DNA of 64,000 bases, taken from NCBI GenBank assembly GCA_003243965.1, contig QHBO01000016.1, forward strand, positions 71,076 through 135,075. The letters run 5' to 3'. A model generated the notes under the pieces. That model was not told the origin of the DNA. It did not search any database and saw only the letters and a program-made list of their open reading frames with translations. Positions 1 to 7,544 of the stretch are shown one piece after another (within the stretch, counting starts at the first letter, position 1; each line of letters starts with the position of its first letter). The DNA is from Chloroflexota bacterium. Lineage in GTDB: Bacteria; Chloroflexota; Limnocylindria; QHBO01. Position numbers and translations under genes: made by a program.

Positions 1-309
1 GCCGGAGAGGAGGTCGAGCGTGGCGAACTGCTGGAAGACGCGCACCGGGTCGTCCGAGCTGATGACGTTGACCGCACTGCTCAGCCTGATCCGCTTGGTG
101 CGTTCCGCGGCCGCCGCCAGCACGACCGCGGGCGCGGAGACCACGAAATCGGGACGGTGATGCTCCCCAACCCCGAAGACGTCGAGCCCCGCATCGTCGG
201 CGAGCGCGATCTCCTCCACGAGGTGGTGCATCCGCTCCACTGGCCTGGTCCAGCCGCCGCTGCTCGTCTGCGCCAGCTCGCCGAAGCTGTACAGTCCAAT
301 CTCCATCAT
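1..309 (-). CDS. LLM-class flavin-dependent oxidoreductase, N-terminal part
   Basis: The minus strand reads without a stop from an ATGATG start at 309 to the window edge, giving 103 residues. It begins [12 protein letters not shown] and carries the motif GEHHRPDF near residues 49-56, followed by a segment reading [20 protein letters not shown]. This is the N-terminal pattern of bacterial luciferase-like monooxygenases, which use reduced flavin (FMNH2 or F420) on a TIM-barrel scaffold. The C-terminal two-thirds lie outside the window, so the substrate cannot be judged. The second ATG at 306 is an equally possible start. An ACCGATG word lies 4 bases upstream of the start. Confidence 0.82.
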   Translation of the reverse strand, partial: MMEIGLYSFGELAQTSSGGWTRPVERMHHLVEEIALADDAGLDVFGVGEHHRPDFVVSAPAVVLAAAAERTKRIRLSSAVNVISSDDPVRVFQQFATLDLLSG

Positions 310-674
310 GCGACCGATGATCGCCTACCGGCGGGATGGCCGCTGCCGTCCGGCGACGCAGCCTTGCGGTCCTCGACTCATCCAGCATTCGCCGGACTTC
401 TTCAGTCCGAGTGGCGCTCTCTACTTGACGGAGACCGGACTCGTCGAAGCCACCGCGGCCGGCCTGGCGCTTGCCGTCGCCGTCGGATCACGTGCGATCG
501 ACCGTATCGGCGTCCTTGGCGCCTTCCGCGAGCGATAGAGTCCGTTGAGCGGAGCCAGGATCTCGCGCACCACGCCCTGTGCGGCCGATTCCATGCCTTT
601 TCACTGGCCGTCCACACGTCGCCGGAAACACCCTTGACTCCCCCCCCCCCAAGACGGATAGGATCTGCGACAGC
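310..674. other. Gene-free stretch
   Basis: I see no convincing coding region here. The short open frames on both strands have no recognisable motif, and they overlap each other in a way typical of GC-rich shadow frames. The right end holds the promoter of the secreted protein that follows, and a run of eleven C at 640-650. Confidence 0.5.
634..664 (+). promoter_or_regulatory. Promoter of the secreted-protein gene
   Basis: TTGACT at 634-639 is followed, after a spacer containing an 11-C homopolymer, by GATAGG (657-662) or TAGGAT (659-664). The second box ends 10 bases before the ATG at 675, which leaves room for only a very short or absent leader. Confidence 0.45.
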
Positions 675-1373
675 ATGGTGGGGAGATGGGGGTTCTCGCG
701 ACTGGCGCAGTTGTGCATTGCTTGTGCAGTTGCCTCAGTCGCGATCGGGACTTCTGGTGGGTCGCAAGTCGCCGCGAATGCAGCTGACCCGTACCTCGTG
801 GGGAACGTCTGGGGCTACGGATTCTCCGGGACGTTCCGATATCAGAGCACGATGCCGCTCCAATGGATGCGCAACGAGGCAACTGCCGGGGTTGCAGTCA
901 TCAGTACCTCCCCATATCGGAATCCGTATTTGAGCCTGACGACGAGCTCCTCGGCCAACGTCAACATCGGGATGAGGAACTCCAGCAGCTCGTCTTGCGC
1001 CGGCTCCTTCGGCTGGGTCGCCTGCGCCGAGGTGCGAGGGTCGTGGACGGTCTGGTACGTGGACTTGACCACGACCAGATGCTGGATGAACGGCGGTCAG
1101 TACCGGACCTGTTCCACGACGGCGACGTATGACGTTTGGACGCTGATCCTCGTTGAGATGCTCCATGTAAACACGTTGAACCACCACGTCAACCCGGATC
1201 GCTCCGACGCCGTGTCACAGGGGGCCCCGATCGCGTACCCCAACTCCGGGTGGCAAGACCGCGCCCTCCGATGGGCAGATAATTCGGCGCTCTACGCTCG
1301 TTTTGGTTCAGACCCATGCACAATGGCACAGACGCAGGACGGCGCAGCTGGTCCGTTGAGGTGTATTCCATGA
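675..1373 (+). CDS. Secreted cysteine-containing protein of unknown function
   Basis: This 232-residue protein starts MVGRWGFSRLAQL and has a clear Sec signal peptide: a basic N-terminus, a hydrophobic core around residues 10-22, and a likely cleavage site after VAANA. The frame is open further upstream, but the ATG at 675 is preferred because it starts the signal peptide and sits just behind a promoter. The mature part is rich in Ser/Thr/Asn and has several Cys (CAGS, ACAE, CWMN, CSTT, DPCT, RCIP), suggesting disulfides outside the cell. I do not recognise a family. The stop overlaps the start of the following lipoprotein (ATGA at 1370-1373), so the two are probably translationally coupled. 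Confidence 0.62.
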   Translation: MVGRWGFSRLAQLCIACAVASVAIGTSGGSQVAANAADPYLVGNVWGYGFSGTFRYQSTMPLQWMRNEATAGVAVISTSPYRNPYLSLTTSSSANVNIGMRNSSSSSCAGSFGWVACAEVRGSWTVWYVDLTTTRCWMNGGQYRTCSTTATYDVWTLILVEMLHVNTLNHHVNPDRSDAVSQGAPIAYPNSGWQDRALRWADNSALYARFGSDPCTMAQTQDGAAGPLRCIP

Positions 1374-2014
1374 GGGCGATGGCCCGCGGCGCCTTGCTCG
1401 CGGTGGTGGTGACGGTGGTCGTTGCCGGTTGTGACGGGCAGGTGACGCCGACATCGACCGCATCGCAGTCAGGTTCGCCGGGCGCAGCGAACGGTCCGGC
1501 GGTCAGTCAATCTCCTACGGCCATGCCGGCAGGCGCCGCGGTAATGTTCGACTACCTCGACCTTCGGGACATGGCTCGCGACACCAAAGGCGTCGCGCTG
1601 GTACAGGTCACCAGCATCGGCGAGCTGCAGTACAACACCGCCGACGGACTGCGGCCCGCCGAGGGAACGCCCCTGAGCGGCAGCATCAGCGTCGGACGCA
1701 TCGTCGAGGTCCGGCTGGTGCGGCTCGTCAAGGGTGCCTGGGTCGCCGGCGACGTCGCCCGGTACTGGCAACCCGGCGGGACGATCGGCGCGGACACGGC
1801 GCCGTCGGAGGGATGGATGGGTCTCCCGCGTCCCGAGCTGGGCGGCACCATGGTGGCGTTCCTCACGCCCCAGCCCGCCGACCTTGATCCAACCGATGCG
1901 CAGTTGTTCATGGACGTCATTGCCCTGTTTCCGGTCGCGGATTCTGGCCGCGTGATCACACCAGATCCTCAAGAGCGAGTGCAGGCCGATCGGCTCGAGG
2001 ACGCGGTGCGCTAG
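1370..2014 (+). CDS. Lipoprotein of unknown function
   Basis: This 214-residue protein has a lipoprotein signal: a short basic N-terminus, a hydrophobic stretch VVVTVVVAGC, and a lipobox cysteine at about residue 21. A Ser/Thr/Pro-rich linker (residues 25-60) follows, as is usual for surface-exposed lipoproteins. The C-terminal 150 residues form a soluble domain reading VALVQVTSIGEL ... GRIVEVRLVRLVKG, which I cannot assign confidently. The start chosen is the ATG overlapping the upstream stop (ATGA), because the lipobox is then at the right distance. It is co-transcribed with the secreted protein upstream, so a joint extracellular role is likely. Confidence 0.68.
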   Translation: MRAMARGALLAVVVTVVVAGCDGQVTPTSTASQSGSPGAANGPAVSQSPTAMPAGAAVMFDYLDLRDMARDTKGVALVQVTSIGELQYNTADGLRPAEGTPLSGSISVGRIVEVRLVRLVKGAWVAGDVARYWQPGGTIGADTAPSEGWMGLPRPELGGTMVAFLTPQPADLDPTDAQLFMDVIALFPVADSGRVITPDPQERVQADRLEDAVR

Positions 2015-2457
2015 TACTTACTCGCGCGCACGAGCGCTGGCAGCCCCCTACGCGCCCCGATCGCCGGGTGCGGCGGATGGCCGGGGTTGCCCGATGGTGT
2101 CTGTCGCGGGCTTGTCATGGATGGCATTCTTCGCCGCCGGAGCGGTGGCGGTCAGCACATCGGTCACAATCGCGATGCGGAGTCGACGCCGGCGGTGAGG
2201 TGGTCAGAACAGATCTGCCACGAGATCCAGGCTTCGTTGCCCACACCTTGGGAATGGGCCGACAGCGATTGCCGCGGAAACCGCGGCTTGTTCGCATGAC
2301 GTGCAGACAAGGGCCGTCGATCGGCGTAAACAGTGTCGACATCCGACGACGTGCGCCGAGGCGCGCCGGACCGAGTGGGGAGTCGTAGCAACTGAACGGG
2401 GCAGGGCCGCGGAACGACCCTGCCCTTGGCTACCGGCGTCGGCCGGCTGACGATGTG
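2015..2457. other. Intergenic stretch between convergent genes, with a hairpin
   Basis: I see no supportable gene. The region separates a plus-strand and a minus-strand gene that face each other. A perfect 8-bp inverted repeat, GGGCAGGG at 2399-2406 and CCCTGCCC at 2418-2425 with an 11-base loop, lies near the minus gene stop. It could act as a bidirectional terminator, but neither side has a T-tract. Confidence 0.4.
2399..2425. terminator. Possible bidirectional terminator hairpin
   Basis: Perfect 8-bp stem GGGCAGGG/CCCTGCCC with an 11-base loop, 33 bases past the stop of the minus-strand surface-protein gene. There is no T-run on either flank, so intrinsic termination is uncertain. Confidence 0.3.
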
Positions 2458-3198
2458 CTAGCGGCGCCGGCGAACCGTCACGACCTTCAGGGCGGCGAAG
2501 GTGGCCGAGCTCGCGAGGAGCAGGAACGAGAGGAATAGCAAGGCGCTCGGGCCGTTGCTTCCCGGCTGGTTGAGCGCGGTGTTCGGGAGGCTGCCAGCCG
2601 GTGTGCCGGTGGCGGCCAGTACGCTCTGCCGAGGTGTGCTCGACGGAGGAGTGGTCCGAGTCACATGGGTCGGTGCCGGGGTCGGCGTTGGCGTGGCGCT
2701 CGGAGGAGTCGGAGTCGAGCTGGGCGTCGGGGTTGGGGTCGGCGTCGGGGTTGGAGTTGGACTCGGGGTTGGAGTTGGAGTCGGCGTTGGCGTCGGCTGC
2801 TGGCACAGGCTTTCGTTGGCGGTCGCCTGCGTGCCGATGCTGTGATCATTCGCCCAGCGCACGTACAGAACGGAGCCGCGGCGTGCGGTGGTGAAGTCGT
2901 GCATCCCGGCGGTCTTGAAGTCCCGCTCAGTGTAGGTCGTGAACGACGAGTTGAATGACCACTGGATGATCTCATCGGTCTCCACCGGCAGACCGATGGT
3001 CCAGGCAAAGTGCGTGGCATCCGGAGCGCATCGAGGGGCCAGCGTGGGCGCGCTCCAGGCACCGACCGGGGCGGCCAGGGCAAGGTAGACGGTCGCCGCC
3101 ACTGCCGGAAAGACGAGTGCGCGGATGAGCTTCGACCGCGACGCTGACAGTTGTGTCAGCACCCGTCGCGGCGCGCTCAATCGAGGAAACGTGAGCAT
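2458..3198 (-). CDS. Surface protein with Pro-Thr stalk and LPNTA-type sorting signal
   Basis: This 246-residue protein starts MLTFPRLSAP. An N-terminal export segment lies at residues 25-46 (ALVFPAVAATVYLALAAPVG). A globular part of about 80 residues has WSFNSSFTTYTERDF and VLYVRWANDHS. A long (Thr-Pro)n stalk follows at about residues 135-180. The end is a classical cell-wall sorting signal: LPNTA at about 204-208, a hydrophobic helix, and a basic RRRR tail. Sortases cut such motifs between T and the next residue and join the protein to the cell wall; LPNTA is the form used by class D sortases. The signal implies a monoderm envelope. The frame is open to 3309, but the ATG at 3198 puts the export signal in the right place. 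No sortase gene is in this window. Confidence 0.75.
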   Translation of the reverse strand: MLTFPRLSAPRRVLTQLSASRSKLIRALVFPAVAATVYLALAAPVGAWSAPTLAPRCAPDATHFAWTIGLPVETDEIIQWSFNSSFTTYTERDFKTAGMHDFTTARRGSVLYVRWANDHSIGTQATANESLCQQPTPTPTPTPTPSPTPTPTPTPTPTPSSTPTPPSATPTPTPAPTHVTRTTPPSSTPRQSVLAATGTPAGSLPNTALNQPGSNGPSALLFLSFLLLASSATFAALKVVTVRRRR

Positions 3199-3554
3199 TC
3201 GAGAAACCCCCTGGTGATGAGTTCGTTTGGTCCGCGGTGTGCGCGCGACAACGCCGCGCGGTTCCACTTGCGACCATAGCGGGGGTAGTACTTCAGGGAT
3301 AGTACCCACCCGAGAGGGGCAGGGTTGGGTCCGGTGAGCTGAGAGGCAGAGCGGTGATCAACGACGGTGCAGGCCGACACCACTTTGTACCGTTGGTACC
3401 CTGACCAGGGGGCCTGCCCGGATCGAAACCACCGCCTGCTTGCACCATGTGCACGCAAGGGCGGCCGATCCGCCGATGAGGTATCGATCGTTGCCCTGGA
3501 TGCAAGCAGCGAATCAGCAGTAAATCCCGCCGATGCCCTGACCCGGCCGGCGAA
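3199..3554. other. Intergenic stretch upstream of the LPNTA gene
   Basis: No gene is supported. A short perfect inverted repeat GTACC-GTT-GGTAC at about 3388-3400 could be a regulator site for the minus-strand surface-protein gene, but nothing else supports this. Confidence 0.3.
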
Positions 3555-4547
3555 TCACACTTGCTCAGCGCTCTCGAGGATCCCGCCCGGGGCGAAGAAG
3601 CTGATGACCAGGTCCGTCTGTTCCTGGCGCGTCGGCTCGGTGAGGGACGGGTCGAGGAGTACGCTTGCCCCGTCCAGTCCGATGTCCTCGAGAATGCGCT
3701 CGTATCGGTAATAGACGATCGCCTCGGCAATCACCTCGACCGCGCCGTAGCCCTCGAAGAAGCGCGCCTCCTCGGAAGGCTCAACCGATCTCGCGATCCG
3801 CGAGCCGATGACGAACAGGAGGTCCCGCTCACGCGGCGCGATCATCGGTCCATCCCAGTCGACCAGGAGGATGCCGTCCTCGTCGGTGACCAGGATGTTG
3901 GCGGCGTGGATATCGGCGTGGCACAGCACCGGGTCGAACCGGCGCGCTCGTAGCCTCATCCCCAACTGCTCCGCCCGCGCGAGCACGGCATCAATCCGTC
4001 CCGCCTGTGCACGCCAGAACTCCGCCATCCGGCGTGCTGCGGGTGACGCGAACGTTCCATGCTCGGCCAGCTCCAGGCAGCGGCGGACCGGCCTCGAGGC
4101 GGCGAGAGAAAAGTGATCGACCGGCAGAAGGTCCGCGAACCGCTGATCCAGGCCACTGTCATGCACGGCGCGCAGCGTCGCGCCGAACGTCCGCCACTGA
4201 TCATCGGTCAGGCCGACGACCATTGCGTTCCGTCCCGTCACGAACGGGTGGAGCACCAGGCTGCGGTCGCCCATCGGTGCCCAGAGCGCGGAGGACCGGG
4301 TCCGCAGCGGGGCAAGGATGTTCGGGACGCCCGCCTCGAGCAGCGCACGCGGCACCTCGAGAGCCGTCTCGCGCAAGCCGTCGAAACGCACCTTCAGGAA
4401 GAAGCTGCCCTCGGACGCAACTACCTGGTAAGACGCCGCGTGCAGGTCATGCGAGCGCAGGAAGCACAGGACCGATGCGTCGATGCCGTACGCGGTCCGG
4501 AGGGCGCCGGCCAGTTCGTCCGGGTCGAGTCCGGGGTCCTCCAGCAT
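3555..4547 (-). CDS. Aminoglycoside/choline-kinase-like phosphotransferase
   Basis: This 330-residue protein has an APH-type protein-kinase-like fold. A Brenner catalytic loop HADIHAANIL is at about residues 210-219 and the metal-binding DWDGP at 230-234; an N-terminal segment GSFFLKVRF supplies the nucleotide-binding lysine. The family phosphorylates small alcohols such as aminoglycosides, spectinomycin, choline or homoserine using ATP. The length and the HADIHAAN loop resemble spectinomycin phosphotransferases (APH(9), about 331 residues), but I cannot tell resistance from a metabolic role. The start at 4547 (MLEDPGLDPDEL) was chosen because the upstream gene ends at 4562. The frame runs open to 6014 only because of high GC. 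Several ACCGATG words lie inside, unlike in the next gene. Confidence 0.75.
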   Translation of the reverse strand: MLEDPGLDPDELAGALRTAYGIDASVLCFLRSHDLHAASYQVVASEGSFFLKVRFDGLRETALEVPRALLEAGVPNILAPLRTRSSALWAPMGDRSLVLHPFVTGRNAMVVGLTDDQWRTFGATLRAVHDSGLDQRFADLLPVDHFSLAASRPVRRCLELAEHGTFASPAARRMAEFWRAQAGRIDAVLARAEQLGMRLRARRFDPVLCHADIHAANILVTDEDGILLVDWDGPMIAPRERDLLFVIGSRIARSVEPSEEARFFEGYGAVEVIAEAIVYYRYERILEDIGLDGASVLLDPSLTEPTRQEQTDLVISFFAPGGILESAEQV

Positions 4548-4561
4548 CGGGCGGAGCGGCC

Positions 4562-5878
4562 TCAGGCCCGCTGCAACAGGAACAGGATGGGGAGCCCGGC
4601 CATCACCAGGAACGCCGCCCCCACGATGAGGTTGGACCACACGCCGCTGCGATACTTGCCGACAACCCTCTTCTTGTTGCCCAGCAGCAGCATCAACAGG
4701 ATGAGCGGCGGAGCTGCGAGCCCGTTCAGCGCCGCGGAGTAGAGCAGCGCCTTGATCGGATCGATGCCGACGACGTTCAACGCCAGGCCGACGAGCATCG
4801 AGAGAATGATGACCACGTAGAAGCCTCGCGCGGCGTGGAAGCTCTCCGAGAGCCCCTCGTGCCAGCTGAAGACCTCGGCCAGCGCATAGCCGGTCGAGCC
4901 GGCCAGGACTGGCACCGCCAGGGCTCCCGTGCCCACCACCCCCAGCGCGAACAGCAGACCGGCGAACGGCCCCGCCAGCGGCCGAAGGGCGGCGGCCGCC
5001 TGATCCGCCGTCCCGATGTTCGTCACCCCATGCGCGCCGAGCGTGAAGGCCGACGCGACGAGGATGGCGAACATGATGGCGACGCCGGTCGACATCCCGA
5101 GGATGATATCGGCCCGCATTCCGCGGACCCGCTGGCGGGTGACCTTGCGCTCGCCAGCGGGGCGCTCGTTCGTCTCCTCGACCTCCTCGGAGGCCTGCCA
5201 GAACATGAGGTACGGCGAGATGGTCGTCCCAAAGATCGCGACCAAGCCCCCCAGGTAGTCCCGAGACAGCTCCAGGTGTGGCACGACCAGCGCCCTGGCG
5301 ACCGCCGCCCAGTCCACGTGCACCACCGCCAGCACGGCTACGTACGCAAACAGCGAGAGCGTGAGGAATCGCAAGAGTCGCGCGTATTGGTGGTATGCCA
5401 CGAACACCTCCAGCACCAGCAGCACAGCGGTCATGGTGATGAGCAGCGGCAGGAATGGGATCGGGATGACAAGCCTGAGCGAGGCGACCATGGCTCCCAG
5501 ATCCGCTCCGATGTTGAACGTGTTCGCCGCGGTCACCAGCAGCGCGGCGGCGTACAGGACGGGCTTGGGGAAGCTCTCCTTGATCAGGGCAGCCAGGCCC
5601 TTGCGACCGGCCAGCCCGAGACGCGCGGCCAGCTCCTCGACGCCGGCAGTCAGCGGTAGCGAGATGGGCACCGTGAAGAGCATCCCGAGGCCGAACTGCG
5701 CGCCAAGCTGTGAGTAGGTGCCGATCCCGGAGGGGTCGTCGTCCGCGGCTCCGGTGATGAGCCCCGGCCCCAGGTGGCTGAAGAGGCCCAGCCGGCCCCG
5801 CCGGCGATGGGCGGGGTGGTGGTGCGCGAGGCGCCCGGCGCGCGTCCTGCCGGTCGGCGCCGCTCTGCGGGATGGCAT
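4562..5878 (-). CDS. Nramp-family divalent metal transporter, variant TM1 motif
   Basis: This 438-residue polytopic membrane protein has about 11 hydrophobic helices. The first helix carries GPGLITGAADDDPSGIGTY where classical MntH/Nramp proteins have a DPGN motif, and the sixth-helix region reads TTISPYLMFWQASEEVEE. These features place it in the Nramp superfamily but in the divergent DDPSGI group; whether it carries Mn, Fe, Mg or another ion is open. The ATG at 5878 is chosen because a TATCCT box (minus strand, 5888-5893) lies 9 bases upstream, giving a leaderless or nearly leaderless message. The first ten codons and the promoter are repeated at 6628-6667. No CATCGGT/ACCGATG word occurs in the gene, in contrast to most of the window. 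Confidence 0.85.
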   Translation of the reverse strand: MPSRRAAPTGRTRAGRLAHHHPAHRRRGRLGLFSHLGPGLITGAADDDPSGIGTYSQLGAQFGLGMLFTVPISLPLTAGVEELAARLGLAGRKGLAALIKESFPKPVLYAAALLVTAANTFNIGADLGAMVASLRLVIPIPFLPLLITMTAVLLVLEVFVAYHQYARLLRFLTLSLFAYVAVLAVVHVDWAAVARALVVPHLELSRDYLGGLVAIFGTTISPYLMFWQASEEVEETNERPAGERKVTRQRVRGMRADIILGMSTGVAIMFAILVASAFTLGAHGVTNIGTADQAAAALRPLAGPFAGLLFALGVVGTGALAVPVLAGSTGYALAEVFSWHEGLSESFHAARGFYVVIILSMLVGLALNVVGIDPIKALLYSAALNGLAAPPLILLMLLLGNKKRVVGKYRSGVWSNLIVGAAFLVMAGLPILFLLQRA

Positions 5879-5889
5879 GCTGGGCGAAG
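5850..5889. repeat. 40-bp direct repeat, copy A (start of Nramp gene)
   Basis: Positions 5850-5889 match 6628-6667 at 38 of 40 bases, in the same orientation. The copy covers the -10 edge, the start codon and the first ten codons (MPSRRAAPTG) of the Nramp gene on the minus strand. Confidence 0.85.
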
Positions 5890-5961
5890 GATAATGCGAG
5901 CGATGTCGCGGCCGCGGGCCATTTGCCGGAGAACCCAACGCTCCCCGCCGTGCAGCCTGAC

Positions 5962-6489
5962 CTAGCTGGCGGGACTCGGCTGCGGTGCCTGGACATTGAC
6001 CTCGATGGTGGCAAACCCGGTGGTGCCGCGTGCCTCGACCTTCCAACACCCCGTGGTGGGAAACGTGATGCCTGGGGGCAGCGTTCCCGGGAAGCGTTGA
6101 GCCTCGTCGTGAGCGAACTCCGCCGTTCCCGTGGCGCGGCCGTCCGATCGGATCGCTGACACCCTTGGGGGATGAGAGTCGAGCGTGTGGATGCCGACCT
6201 TCATGTGGAAGGCACCGGCGTAGAACTCGACGTTGTCGCCCCAGCGTCTTCCTTGGGTGCCCATGAAGAAGGTGTCGCCAGTGCCGATGTAGATCCCGCC
6301 GCTCGAGGTCGGCCCGGGAGGTGACGGAGCGGCTGCACGTGTGTCCACCAAGTCGTTACACGGCTCGTTGGGAGCGCTTGAGCGCTGCTCCTCGCGGGCA
6401 GGATGAGGAGTCTCGGCTGCGGCACAGCCGCTCGCCATCATGAGCGTAATGGCTCCGATCAAGAGGAAGCCTGGGCCCGCTCTAGACAT
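5962..6489 (-). CDS. Lipoprotein, paralogue of the one at 19408-19974
   Basis: This 175-residue protein has a lipoprotein signal (FLLIGAITLMMASGC, Cys at residue 22), a Pro/Ser-rich linker, and a C-terminal domain with GIYIGTGDTFFMG, FHMKVGIHT and ITFPTTGCWKVEARGTTG. The last block aligns with VTFPVEGCWEVTGRVGG in the plus-strand lipoprotein at 19408-19974, so the two are paralogues of one unrecognised extracellular family. The gene sits exactly between the two 40-bp direct repeats that copy the Nramp start, which suggests it arrived by insertion or duplication. It contains none of the CATCGGT words common outside this block. Confidence 0.7.
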   Translation of the reverse strand: MSRAGPGFLLIGAITLMMASGCAAAETPHPAREEQRSSAPNEPCNDLVDTRAAAPSPPGPTSSGGIYIGTGDTFFMGTQGRRWGDNVEFYAGAFHMKVGIHTLDSHPPRVSAIRSDGRATGTAEFAHDEAQRFPGTLPPGITFPTTGCWKVEARGTTGFATIEVNVQAPQPSPAS

Positions 6490-6627
6490 TCTCGAGTGCC
6501 ACAGCTAGGGGCGACATTCAGCCGGGGTGAGTGGACTGGCGACATCCATGTACCTGCACAAGCCGGGGGGAATCGTACCTCGGCTGAGAAGGGCAAATTC
6601 ACCGTCGGTCCATCGGCATCGCTCTGA

Positions 6628-6667
6628 CCGGTCGGCGCAGCTCTGCGGGATGGCATGCTGGGAGAAG
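6628..6667. repeat. 40-bp direct repeat, copy B (orphan Nramp start)
   Basis: This copy keeps a -10-like TACTCT and the first ten Nramp codons on the minus strand, but continues into unrelated sequence (open frame to 6459 without a recognisable product). It lies 778 bases from copy A, with the lipoprotein gene between. Confidence 0.8.
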
Positions 6668-6746
6668 AGTAGTCGACGCGCCGGCTCAGCCGGTTGGCCG
6701 CTACGGAATCGATCTCAGCCCAGCCCGGGCATCTTCTACCGAGCCC

Positions 6747-6777
6747 TTGACATTAGAGCTACTCGAAGGTCTAGGGT
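6747..6777 (+). promoter_or_regulatory. MerR-type promoter and operator
   Basis: TTGACA (6747-6752) and TAGGGT (6772-6777) are separated by 19 bases, the over-long spacer typical of MerR-activated promoters. The spacer holds an imperfect dyad TAGAGCT-N6-AGGTCTA (6754-6773). The -10 box ends 7 bases before the merR ATG, so the transcript should be leaderless. Auto-control of merR and the downstream peptide is the natural reading. Confidence 0.75.
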
Positions 6778-6784
6778 TGCGGGC

Positions 6785-7192
6785 ATGAGGATCGGTGAGC
6801 TGGCTCGGCGGGCAGGTACCTCGGCCCACGCGGTCCGCTACTACGAGCGCGACGGCCTCCTCCCGCCGGCGAGGCGATCTGCCAACGGGTTCCGCGAGTA
6901 CGGCCCGGAGGCGGAGGAGCGGTTGCGCCTGCTGCTCGGGCTACGCGGGCTCGATGTGCCGCTGCCACGAGCCGCCGAGCTGGCCACGATGTGCGCCGAT
7001 GGGCGCTGCGGCCAGGTGTCGCACGAGTTGCGCTCCTACATCGCCGCCCAGCGCGCCCAAATCAAGCGGCGCGCCCGCGGGCTGCATGACCTCGACCGCC
7101 GACTCGCGCGTCTGGAAAGCCAACTCGCAGCCGGCGACCTGCCGCGGCCGTTGATCATGCTTGGAAAGGAGGAACGAGATGGCAACCTGTGA
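6785..7192 (+). CDS. MerR-family metal-type transcriptional regulator
   Basis: This 135-residue protein opens MRIGELARRAGTSAHAVRYYERDGLLPP, the winged-helix DNA-binding domain of MerR proteins, followed by a helical coiled-coil dimerisation part. Cysteines 70 and 75 (MCADGRCGQVSHE) lie at the start of the dimerisation helix. Cys75 aligns with the conserved first metal-ligand Cys of MerR/ZntR/CueR proteins. The usual C-terminal Cys pair is absent, so the metal specificity is unclear. The ATG is fixed by the leaderless MerR-type promoter just upstream. The stop lies inside the start region of a tiny Cys-rich peptide gene (overlap 7179-7192), which is the likely target of regulation. Confidence 0.88.
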   Translation: MRIGELARRAGTSAHAVRYYERDGLLPPARRSANGFREYGPEAEERLRLLLGLRGLDVPLPRAAELATMCADGRCGQVSHELRSYIAAQRAQIKRRARGLHDLDRRLARLESQLAAGDLPRPLIMLGKEERDGNL

Positions 7193-7268
7193 ATGCAGCT
7201 GCGGCCGATGCTGCGGCTGTCACGCTTGCGAGTGTGGCTGTGACTGCCGCGCTCACGAGAACGCCTGA
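7179..7268 (+). CDS. 29-residue metallothionein-like Cys-rich peptide
   Basis: A short frame starting ATGGCAACC encodes 29 residues with ten cysteines at positions 4, 6, 8, 11, 12, 14, 17, 19, 21 and 23 and two histidines (15, 26). Cys-X-Cys pairs dominate (CEC, CSC, CGC, CDC), the hallmark of metallothioneins that bind soft metals such as Cu(I), Zn or Cd in thiolate clusters. A textbook ribosome site AAAGGAGG (7165-7172) lies 6 bases before the ATG, inside the end of merR, and the two frames overlap by 14 bases. The context (MerR regulator, MerR-type promoter) supports metal sequestration. Its sequence is not one of the classical bacterial types I know (SmtA, MymT). It is too short for ordinary gene callers. 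Confidence 0.8.
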   Translation: MATCECSCGRCCGCHACECGCDCRAHENA

Positions 7269-7544
7269 GCCGATCCGGATACTAGATCGACCGTCGCCGA
7301 TACGACTCTCGACAGGTCCGAGCAACTGGATCGATTCTGCGCTCCATCGAACACCGTTTGCCTCGGCCGGCACGCCGGTGTCAGCGGGATCGAGCCCGTC
7401 CACCACCAGCGATGGGCCAGCGCAGGTGGGAGGGTTCGAATCACCGAGAGCGCTGAACCGGACCTCGCCCTGGGGTGAGATCGCGAGCCATCCGTTGATC
7501 GTCGTACTGAACGTCAGTGGCCCTCCACGTCAAGCAAGCCAAAC

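Noticed and set aside
640-650. Run of eleven C as a phase-variation tract
   Set aside because: It lies in a promoter spacer, so length change could matter, but a single instance and the known difficulty of sequencing such runs make this too weak to claim.
2668-2805. GTCGGG/GTTGGA-type tandem repeat as a possible CRISPR or minisatellite
   Set aside because: It encodes the (Thr-Pro)n stalk of the surface protein; no spacers of regular length. No CRISPR array seen anywhere in the window.
3388-3400. GTACC-GTT-GGTAC inverted repeat as an operator
   Set aside because: Only 5-bp arms, no known regulator nearby and no clear promoter alignment; expected by chance in 64 kb.
3555-6014. Apparent 819-residue minus-strand protein
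   Set aside because: Only the last 330 residues look like a protein (APH-type kinase); the upstream part overlaps the Nramp gene in another frame and is a GC-rich shadow.
7433-7442. GGTTCGAATC resembling a tRNA T-arm, perhaps a displaced attachment site of tRNA-Gln
   Set aside because: Only 10 bases match, no stem forms around it, and it is in the opposite orientation to the tRNA, so it cannot be a direct att repeat.
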